Shown: piece by piece, positions 57,268-64,000 of the stretch
How the letters are laid out: each line of letters begins with the position of its first letter
Position numbering within the stretch: the first letter of the stretch is position 1
Assembly (NCBI GenBank): GCA_963709645.1
Contig: CAVPXP010000011.1
Coordinates: 177,459 to 241,458, forward strand
Length of the DNA: 64,000 nt
From: DYRB01 sp963709645
GTDB lineage: Bacteria > Pseudomonadota > Gammaproteobacteria > Chromatiales > Chromatiaceae
Direction: 5' to 3'
Notes under the pieces: generated by a model
Databases searched by the model: none
The model's input: the letters and a program-made list of their open reading frames with translations, nothing else
Told to the model about the DNA's origin: nothing
Translations under genes and position numbers: made by a program

Positions 57268-58380
57268 ATGACCGACACAGGCACATTTCCTAACGACTGG
57301 CTGGAGTTACAGCGCAAGTACTGGGAGAGCTGGACAGACCTGAGCCGCAAGGCCACGGGCGCGGCGGCGCCCGCGACCAACCCCTGGGAGGCCGCCCTGG
57401 ACCACTGGTGGAAGGCCGTCTCCCCCGCCGCCCCGGACCTGGGCCGCGACTTCATGGCCAAGATCATGGACCAGGGCAAGGCCTTCTTCGCCCTGGCCGA
57501 CGGCTACAGCAAGAACCTTGGCGCCATGTCCGGTGCCAGCTTGGGCACGGGGCCGCCGACGGCTGGACAGCGCTCAGCCGCACCCTGCAGGACATGCAGA
57601 AGGCCTTCACCGGGCGGGCTACAGGGTGGCGACGAGGCCAGCGCCGCCTCATGGCCTTCTGGGAGATGCCCTACGACAACTGGCAGCGCATGGTCTCCTC
57701 CCTGTCCCTGGTGCCCGGCGACATGCTGCGCAACATGCCGCACGGCCAGTCAAGGACGACCTCAACCAGGCCCTGTCCGCCCCCGGCCTCGGTTACACCC
57801 GCGAGGAGCAGGCCCAGTACCAGGACCTGATGCGACGGCGGCATCGAGTACCAGCAGGCCCTGCAGGAGTACATGCCAGTTCTTCTCCGGCCTGGGGCCA
57901 AGTCCGTCGATGCGCATGCGGCGACTTCCTGGAGGCCCAGGACAAGCCGATCGAGTCGGCCCGCGCGCTCTACGACTCCTGGGTGAGCTGCTGCGAGGAG
58001 GTCTACGCGCGAAGAGGTCAAGACCCCGGAATACGCCCGCATCACGGCCGGCTGGTCAACGCCCAGATGGCCGTCAAGCAGCGCATGGCCGATCATGGTC
58101 GACGAGGCCCTGGGCGCCATGAACATGCCGACCCGCAGCGAGCTGCGCACCCTCCAGGACCGCCTCCAGGAGACCCGTCGCGAGATACAAGGCCCTGCGC
58201 CACGAGGTCGAGGCCCTCAAGCGCCAACTCGGAAACGCCAACGGTGCGCCTCGCCCCGCCCTGGTGCGGCACCGCCGCGACCCAAGCACCGGTGCCTACG
58301 GCACCGGCCGAAAAACACCGGCGCCCAGAAAGGCGCCGACCGCCCGCAAGAGCACGCCCAAGCCGGCCCCGTCGAAGTAA
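57268..58380 (+). pseudogene. phaE: Class III PHA synthase subunit PhaE (several frameshifts as sequenced)
   Basis: ATG 57268 is preceded by AGGAGGAG. The start NDWLELQRKYWESWTDLSRKA and the later LVPGDMLRNMPHGQ, SAPGLGYTREEQ, ESARALYDSWVSCCEEVYA, and NMPTRSELRTLQDRLQETRR match PhaE of Chromatiaceae. These pieces alternate between frames with at least six shifts between about 57545 and 58260. The C-terminus is a Lys/Thr/Pro/Ala-rich tail ending at TAA 58378-58380. PhaE is the non-catalytic partner required by PhaC. Confidence 0.85.
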
Positions 58381-58430
58381 GCGCCGCCCCTCGCCCCAAC
58401 TGGCACAGCATTCCTTAGGAGAACGACACC

Positions 58431-59503
58431 GTGTTTACCATCGACATCCGTCCCGACAAACTGAGCGAGGAGATGCTCGATTACAGCCGCAAGCTGGGCC
58501 AGGGTATGGAGAACCTGATGAACGCCGGCGACATCGACACCGGCGTCACCCCCCGCGAGGCGGTCTACCGCGACGACAAGCTGGTCCTCTACCGCTACCA
58601 GACCCCGGCGGACGTCAGCCCCAGAGCCGGTGCCGCTGCTCATCGTCTACGCCCTGGTCAACCGCCCCTACATGACCGACATCCAGGAGGACCGCTCCAC
58701 CATCAAGGGTCTGCTGGCCACCGGGCAGGACGTCTATCTGATCGACTGGGGCTATCCGGACCGGGCCGATCGGGCCCTGACCCTGGACGACTACATCAAC
58801 GGCTACATCGACCGTTGCGTGGACCACATCCGCGAGGCCCACGGGCTCGACCGCGATCAACATCCTCGGGATCTGCCAGGGCGGGACCTTCAGCCTCTGC
58901 TACAGCGCCCTGCACCCGGACAAGGTCAAGAACCTGGTGACCATGGTCACCCCGGTGGACTTCAAGACCCCGGACAACCTGCTCTCCGCCTGGGTCCAGC
59001 ACGTGGACGTCGACCTGGTGGTGGACACCATGGGCAACATCCCCGGCGAGTTGCTCAACTGGACCTTTCTGTCGCTCAAGCCCTTCAGCCTCACCGGGCA
59101 GAAGTACGTCAACATGGTCGACGTGCTCGACGACCCGGAGAAGGTCAAGAACTTCCTGCGCATGGAGAAGTGGATCTTCGACAGCCCCGACCAGGCCGGC
59201 GAGACCTTCCGCCAGTTCATCAAGGATTTCTACCAACAGAACGGCTTCATCGAGGGCGGCGTCGACGATCGGCGGGCAGGAGGTCGACGCTGAAGAACGT
59301 CACCTGCCCCGTGCTCAATATCTACGCCCTGCAGGACCACCTGGTGCCCGCCCGACGCCTCCCGCGCCCTCAAAGGCCGCACCGGCAGCAAGGACTACAC
59401 CGAGCTCGCCTTCCCCGGCGGCCACATCGGCATCTACGTCAGCGGCAAGGCCCAGAAAGAGGTCACCCCGGCCATCGGCAACTGGCTCAACGAGCGGAGC
59501 TGA
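58431..59503 (+). pseudogene. phaC: Class III PHA synthase catalytic subunit PhaC (several frameshifts as sequenced)
   Basis: GTG 58431 with an AGGAG site begins FTIDIRPDKLSEEMLDYSRKL, very close to Allochromatium PhaC as I recall it. The lipase-like box LGICQGG with the catalytic cysteine is at about 58860-58890. MVTPVDFKTPDNLLSAW, the catalytic aspartate region YALQDHLVP and the histidine in FPGGHIGIYVSGKAQKEV follow. At least five single-base insertions (near 58623, 58853, 59263, 59292, 59350) break the frame. Polymerises (R)-3-hydroxyacyl-CoA into PHA. It follows phaE by 50 bp and overlaps the 3' end of the next gene, which runs the other way. Confidence 0.9.
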
Positions 59504-61181
59504 GGTTGCGGCAGCGGCCCCGGCGTTGCACCACCCAGGCCGCTGCAAGTCCGGGAGATTTTTCCAGGAATCCGGAGCTAGGGCGTCCTTCGCTAACAGT
59601 TCGCTCAACAAAAAGCGTAAAGGACCCGGCCTGGCCTGCCGGCCGGTAATTGTCGGTGACGAAGCGGTAAACCTGAGCGTGGGTTGCGATGGCGTTGCGC
59701 TCCGGCAGTCCGTCAAAAGCCAGGCCGGTATCCCAAATGACAAGTTTGGGGCGATCTCGACGAAGGCTGGCCACGATTCGCTCCTGAAAACGAGGCTGGT
59801 CAAAATACCCCGGCGCGACTGCCAGGGTATCACCCGCCATCAACCTCTCGGCGAACAAATAGACTTGTGGCGCAAAGGGAAACACCACAATTCGCTCGTC
59901 GGGCGTTGTCATTTCGGCGGCGGCAAGGACTGCAGCACCTGGGGCATAGGCGGATGCCTCGGCCGGAATACGGGCCCGAAGTGTTGCGGGAGTCAGCCAT
60001 CCGTCCCGTAAACGCTCCGCGACCACGGAAAGGGAGTACCGGGGAATCCAGCCGGAGGGCAGGGCAACCGCCGCGACTGGGATAAGGATCCAAAGCAAGG
60101 TTGCTCCGCGTAACACCCCTTGCACCGAGGGGGTCAAGGCCAGTTGCGCATACAGCCGCCAACACACCGCCAGCAGAACAAATCCCGGAGCCAAGGTCTG
60201 AAGGAGGTGCCAAACGTCCGAGCGATGCATGCTTTGGCCCAAGGTCGCTGCGGCCATCAGTGTCACCATCCAGCCCAGAGCCTTTTCCGCCTGCCTGAGG
60301 CGGCGGTTGAGAGCGATCAACAGGACGGCCGCCAGTACGGGCAAGGAATAGACTGCAAGAAAAAGCACGGCGGGCCAGGCCTGGGTCCAGGTGCGCAATG
60401 GATGGGGCAAGGCGAGCCCAGTGCTCTGGCCGAAGGTGACGTCGAGCAGGTCCCGAAGCAGCGGCAAGACAAAGGTCGGCCCTGCCACTGCCATCATCCA
60501 AGAGCCCACAACTGCTATCAATCCGCCAACCAGCCAACGGCCGTTGGCGATGCGGGTTCCAGGGATGCTCCCAAACCACCAGGCGGGAACTGCGCCAACC
60601 AGACAATAAACCCCGAAATCGTGGCGGAAGAGCATCGCCAGACCAACCGCCGCGCCAAGCAAGAATGCTTGCCATCGCTCTGGCCTCGCGATATAGGACG
60701 CACCAATCGTTGCGGTCAAAACAGGCATCAGGATTACGAAGAACTTGTAATAGCGGGGAATGCAGATCAACGCCATCAGCAAGGTGAAAAAGGCCAAAAA
60801 GCGGCTTGCCGAAATGCGCCGAACGAGACTGAACAACAGCACATAGGCAAAGGTATACCCAACCCAAGCAACAGCCATCTCAGCGATCAGTCTCTGGCCG
60901 AAGAAGTATTGGGAAACGGCACGGACATAGAACGACATAGGTCCGTACGAGGAGAGCAGGTCCACAAGTGGCTGGGCACCGGTGGCAAGCAGATGCGTTG
61001 CACCGTACATGAACATCCCGCCATCGGGATCGTTCAGGAAATAGATCCAGGGCGGGGTGAGATATAGCAGCCAACCGAGCGCCAGGCAGCCGGCAATGAC
61101 CAAGTCCGTGCGGGGACTCAAAGCAAGAGAGAGAGGGATGTTATGGTCATCCGTTGAGGGGTCCATGCCGGATTGACTCAT
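59487..61181 (-). CDS. Multi-spanning membrane protein (glycosyltransferase-like, GT39/ArnT-type topology)
   Basis: 564 residues from ATG 61181 (MSQSGMDPSTDDH). About ten to twelve hydrophobic segments, beginning DLVIAGCLALGWLLYLTPPWIYFLNDPDGG, then a soluble C-terminal region. An early DPDGG loop after the first helix and a periplasmic tail of ~150 residues resemble lipid-linked-sugar glycosyltransferases of the PMT/ArnT superfamily, but no diagnostic motif is certain. The open frame continues 105 codons upstream without recognisable protein. Its 3' end overlaps phaC by 17 bp (convergent). Confidence 0.6.
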   Translation of the reverse strand: MSQSGMDPSTDDHNIPLSLALSPRTDLVIAGCLALGWLLYLTPPWIYFLNDPDGGMFMYGATHLLATGAQPLVDLLSSYGPMSFYVRAVSQYFFGQRLIAEMAVAWVGYTFAYVLLFSLVRRISASRFLAFFTLLMALICIPRYYKFFVILMPVLTATIGASYIARPERWQAFLLGAAVGLAMLFRHDFGVYCLVGAVPAWWFGSIPGTRIANGRWLVGGLIAVVGSWMMAVAGPTFVLPLLRDLLDVTFGQSTGLALPHPLRTWTQAWPAVLFLAVYSLPVLAAVLLIALNRRLRQAEKALGWMVTLMAAATLGQSMHRSDVWHLLQTLAPGFVLLAVCWRLYAQLALTPSVQGVLRGATLLWILIPVAAVALPSGWIPRYSLSVVAERLRDGWLTPATLRARIPAEASAYAPGAAVLAAAEMTTPDERIVVFPFAPQVYLFAERLMAGDTLAVAPGYFDQPRFQERIVASLRRDRPKLVIWDTGLAFDGLPERNAIATHAQVYRFVTDNYRPAGQAGSFTLFVERTVSEGRPSSGFLEKSPGLAAAWVVQRRGRCRNLSSAR

Positions 61182-61655
61182 CTCAATAATTGCCTCATTG
61201 ACAGGTTGCGCCGTAACGACAATTCGGAGCGGCAACGTATGTCCGGCCAGATGCAACGTTCCGGCATGACTTCGTACTCCTCGACACACCCGCTGTAGAG
61301 CATCGACGAGGAACGTATCAAGCCAGACTATGCGCCGGTTCTCCAACCGAACGAGGCCTTCTTGGCGCTTCCGTCGTGCCTGAGACCGTCGCGGCCCACC
61401 CAGATCGACAACGGCAAAGGCGCGAATCCTTTCGGAGGTTTTCCATCTTGGCAGGCGAAGCGTAAGCAGGTCCCCCGTGCAGTCAAGAGCAGGCAAGCCC
61501 CATTCGCAATGATGCAGGTCAGTCAGGCTTTTGAGGGGCGAATGGGTCTGGCATCCGACGCTGCCAGTCCGTCAGCCAACAACCGGAAAGACGCCAGGTC
61601 CGCGGAGCATTAGAATCAGCCTTTCCGGATCCCTTCGCCCGCCCAGGTACTTGTC
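61182..61655. other. 474-bp divergent gap
   Basis: Separates the minus-strand membrane protein from the plus-strand cytochrome gene. A 105-codon in-frame extension of the membrane protein gene crosses it, but reads as basic, low-similarity protein unlike the membrane domain; I treat it as non-coding or as an unrecognised fragment. No repeat or terminator seen. Confidence 0.35.
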
Positions 61656-62150
61656 GTGGCAAAGAAAGCGGCTTGTTCGAGTCTCGCCGCAGCGACCACC
61701 ATGGTCCTGCTTGCCGCATGCACGCCTACCGGAGTGACGGACCACAGGCGCTCGGCACAGCCGCCGATGCCGGCGCAGTTGGTCATGGCCCGCGGGCCAA
61801 TGATGGGCGGCATGCGCGGTCCCTGGTGGGCGAGGGGAATGCAGGGCGGTCCCCCTCGCGGCGGGTGGGGCCGGATGCGACATGGGATGATGCAGCGCCG
61901 CGGGACACCCCAGTCGGCGCCAGAGCCAGAGACGCCTGCCACGCAATCGGACGGGGCACGGGTCTTTGCGCGCTACTGCACACAATGCCACGGACTCCCA
62001 GATCCGCGACAGCACCGCCCCGACGATTGGCCAGCTGTGGTCGAACGTATGCGCAATCACATGCGGACCTCCGGCCGGGCGGTCGCCAGCCCCACCTCGT
62101 CTGACGTCACGGCCATCCTGGACCACCTCACTGACCGAGGAGACGGGTAA
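61656..62150 (+). CDS. Lipoprotein c-type cytochrome (single heme)
   Basis: 164 residues from GTG 61656. A lipoprotein signal ends LLAACTP with the lipid cysteine at 22. Residues ~45-85 are a Met/Gly/Arg/Trp-rich linker (MMGGMRGPWW). The heme motif CTQCH is at 108-112, and MRNHM supplies a possible axial methionine. Likely membrane-attached periplasmic electron carrier; the C-terminal DVTAILDHL helix is typical of class I cytochromes. No partner oxidoreductase gene lies next to it. Confidence 0.7.
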   Translation: MAKKAACSSLAAATTMVLLAACTPTGVTDHRRSAQPPMPAQLVMARGPMMGGMRGPWWARGMQGGPPRGGWGRMRHGMMQRRGTPQSAPEPETPATQSDGARVFARYCTQCHGLPDPRQHRPDDWPAVVERMRNHMRTSGRAVASPTSSDVTAILDHLTDRGDG

Positions 62151-62495
62151 CCCAGATCGGCGTTTGCGCCCTGGCGCGAGCGATCGCGCAGCGCTAGCAC
62201 AAGTTGCCGTGAAGATTTGAATCGACGTTGGACGCACGAAACCCAGGCATCTCGCCATGTACCCCCGGTTACCCCGCGTTCAACTCCATCGCCCTCCGCT
62301 TCGCCGGGCCGATCGCCAGCACAGCGGGCTCGTCGAACTCCGAACCTCTGTCCCCGCGCCAGCCGGTTGTCTCATCGTGCTGCGCCACTGTCGTCCTTGA
62401 CCGGAGCTGTCACGCGCTCCCGCAGGGCCAGGAATGGCCATTGGCCCTGGCTCGACCGGCCGACCTCACGCCGCGAGGAGCCACTTTGACTTGGA
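62151..62495. other. 345-bp gap with no supported gene
   Basis: Between the cytochrome gene and the 73-aa ORF. Open frames on both strands have no protein character; no hairpin terminator with T-tract seen. Confidence 0.35.
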
Positions 62496-62717
62496 GTGTA
62501 TTCAGCCGCAATGATGCCGATGCCGCCGGACAACCTGGAGCGGCTGATGTACCAGGTCGAGTGTCCGCCAAGGCACCCGGGGAGCCTGCCGGGCAGGCGC
62601 TGGATCGGCGCGGACTACCTGGAGGCGACAGCAGAGGAGGGGGAGTGGGAATACGCGCTTTGGGATACGCAAATGCAGGTCTATGCCGAAAGCCTCGACG
62701 GGTCGGCGAAGCAGTGA
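62496..62717 (+). CDS. Small hypothetical protein, up to 73 aa
   Basis: Begins with GTG 62496 or ATG 62511 (MMPMPPDNLERL). The sequence RRWIGADYLEATAEEG-EWEYALWDTQM has ordinary protein composition with an acidic, aromatic second half, no signal peptide and no membrane segment. No strong ribosome site. I do not recognise it; it may be a real small gene or chance. Confidence 0.4.
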   Translation: MYSAAMMPMPPDNLERLMYQVECPPRHPGSLPGRRWIGADYLEATAEEGEWEYALWDTQMQVYAESLDGSAKQ

Positions 62718-62909
62718 CTGCATCGGGGTGCTGGCCGGGGTGCTAGGCGCGCGGCGAAAGGGTCGGCCGGCGCAAGCGGAAGATCGCCGATGTAGTGGCG
62801 AGGTGAGTCCATCGGGTAGTTCCTTAGCCCAGCCGGCCTTGCAGTTGAAAGGATTCCGCACAGAGTCCTTTGCGGCGCAACGCCCAGCGCGTCGCTCGCC
62901 TTGGCGTTA

Positions 62910-63749
62910 TCAGTCCAGGCTGGTCAAGAACGCAACAAGCCCCCGCCGGTAGTCCGCCTCGCTCGCCAGAAATCCGTCATTGTGTCCTCCCCGCAGTTCC
63001 AGGAACTGCTTCGGCGAACGAGCCGCCGCAAGCAGGGCTTGCCCGTGGCTGAATGGGATGATTTCGTCGCCGCTGCTGTGCACCACCAGCACCGGGACCC
63101 TTACCGAGGCGATACGGTCCAGATTGTCATAGCGGTAGCGGGCAAGTAGGCGAACCGGAATAAAGGGGTAGATCTCGGCCCCCAGATCTGGGACCGAGGT
63201 GAAGGCTGACTCGACGATCAGGCCTGCGGGCTCTGTCCGCGTCGCCAGCTCGGCAGCCACAGCAGCCCCCAGGGAACGCCCGAACAGCACAATCTGCCCC
63301 GGGTCGATCCGTCTGTCCCCCGTCAGCCAACGCCATGCGGCGGTGGCGTCGCGGTAGGTGCCTTCCTCGGAGGGGCTGCCGCCGCTCTGCCCATAGCCCC
63401 GGTAGTCAAAGATGAAGACGTCGAGGCCGAGGTCCGCGAAGATGCGGAGGGAGTCGAGTCGGTGACTGATATTGCCTGCGTTGCCGTGGAAGAACAGCAG
63501 GGTGCGGCGCGGAGCTTGGGGCGCCCTCTCCGGGGCCGAGACCAGCCAGCCATGCAGGAAGACCCCGTCTTCCGTGCGGAGGTGAACGTCCTCATAGACA
63601 AGCCCAATGGCGGCGGGCGTTGCTACAAGGCCTCGCCCCGCAGCGTCTGGCAAGTAGAGCAAACCGGACTGCCCGAGGTAGACCAGGGTGAGGAAGACTA
63701 GGTAAACCCCAACTGTAGCGATCACGGCGGTCAGCATGACCCTTGGCAT
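62910..63749 (-). CDS. Alpha/beta hydrolase, BEM46/YfhR-type, membrane-anchored
   Basis: About 279 residues from ATG 63749 (ATG 63785 upstream possible). An N-terminal membrane helix (MLTAVIATVGVYLVFLTLVY) precedes the hydrolase: oxyanion loop LLFFHGNAGNISH, nucleophile elbow LFGRSLGAAVA (serine), acid VVHSSGDEIIPF and histidine GGHNDGF. This is the set and order of the BEM46 family of peptidase-like hydrolases, substrate unknown. The open frame upstream of 63785 has no protein similarity. Confidence 0.82.
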   Translation of the reverse strand: MPRVMLTAVIATVGVYLVFLTLVYLGQSGLLYLPDAAGRGLVATPAAIGLVYEDVHLRTEDGVFLHGWLVSAPERAPQAPRRTLLFFHGNAGNISHRLDSLRIFADLGLDVFIFDYRGYGQSGGSPSEEGTYRDATAAWRWLTGDRRIDPGQIVLFGRSLGAAVAAELATRTEPAGLIVESAFTSVPDLGAEIYPFIPVRLLARYRYDNLDRIASVRVPVLVVHSSGDEIIPFSHGQALLAAARSPKQFLELRGGHNDGFLASEADYRRGLVAFLTSLD

Positions 63750-64000
63750 GTCCGGTCCCGGTTGCAGCTGCACCCGATTCAGCATAACACCAGGTCGAGG
63801 GGCAACCGCGCGCGCCTGCCACAGCCGTCGGGCACGGCTGCGAGACCAGCGGGCGCGGCGCGGGCAGTCCCGGTCGTTGGAGTAGACTGCACCGCCAAGA
63901 TCCCACCGCCGGCCGGCCCGGCGCTGCAGGTAACCCCGAGGCTCCTCAGTGCACCCCGATTTCCACGCCGACCTTTTCACCGCCGCCGCCCGCTGCCGGC

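Noticed and set aside
61182..61496. In-frame N-terminal extension of the membrane protein as a transposase fragment
   Set aside because: Basic composition hinted at a mobile element, but no DDE or HTH motif could be recognised.

Overview
This window looks like chromosomal DNA of a purple sulfur bacterium or close relative (Gammaproteobacteria, Chromatiales/Chromatiaceae-like). The evidence is a class III (PhaE-PhaC) polyhydroxyalkanoate synthase pair divergent from phaA-phaR, generally high GC, the gammaproteobacterial block envC-ctpA / rhodanese-secB-gpsA-trmL, and an ArsR repressor with the cysteine pair of persulfide sensors beside a rhodanese gene. No rRNA, tRNA, CRISPR array or intact transposase gene was recognised. 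Assignments rest on reading the translated sequence without database searches.

Layout. (1) 1-18.0 kb: a surface-polysaccharide locus. It has methyltransferases, a small EmrE/Arn-type membrane protein, family 2 and family 4 glycosyltransferases (one a GT2-GT4 fusion), an NAD-dependent epimerase, a sulfotransferase-fold protein, the ABC exporter Wzt/Wzm (wzm frameshifted in a 7-C tract) and a DegT-type sugar aminotransferase. Two copies of a ~148-bp hairpin-rich repeat (3106-3253, 7672-7820) bracket part of it. (2) 18.1-29.5 kb: a complete type II secretion operon in the order E-F-G-H-I-J-K-L-M-C/N-D (Xps-like order, lipoprotein secretin). Its first gene overlaps a WbpM/CapD-type nucleotide-sugar dehydratase, which overlaps a WecA/WbpL-type glycan-initiating transferase (31.4-32.5 kb), so glycan initiation and secretion genes appear to be one transcription unit. 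(3) 32.7-40.9 kb: housekeeping genes yajL, ctpA, envC, the ArsR-rhodanese pair, secB, gpsA, trmL, a dihydroorotate dehydrogenase and a 73-aa conserved-looking protein with its own terminator. (4) 41.1-44.6 kb: one ~1,170-residue protein, possibly a pyrophosphate-type PEP carboxykinase, broken by many frameshifts. (5) 45.1-47.3 kb: a small accessory island with an LprI-like secreted protein, a 266-aa coiled-coil protein with a central hydrophobic hairpin, and an AT-rich 88-aa gene. (6) 47.6-55.1 kb: polA, a DUF4389 protein, a Uma2 nuclease-fold protein, a MetH lacking the homocysteine-binding module, and a carboxymuconolactone-decarboxylase/Rieske fusion. (7) 55.3-59.5 kb: the PHA locus phaR-phaA / phaE-phaC with a likely PhaR operator between the divergent arms. 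(8) 59.5-64 kb: a multi-spanning membrane protein, a lipoprotein cytochrome c, a small unknown protein and a BEM46-type hydrolase.

Functionally, regions 1 and 2 are envelope and export machinery: glycan initiation, assembly, capping and ABC export, plus a secretin-based exporter. Regions 3 and 6 are core metabolism, division and export. Region 7 is carbon storage. Single-base frameshifts are abundant but concentrated in 41-44.6 kb and 55.9-59.5 kb, where protein similarity runs smoothly across frames. Local sequence error is the simplest explanation. The most interesting items are the persulfide-sensor-like ArsR with its rhodanese, the repeat pair, the coiled-coil/hairpin protein island, the PEPCK-like giant, the Rieske fusion and the split MetH.
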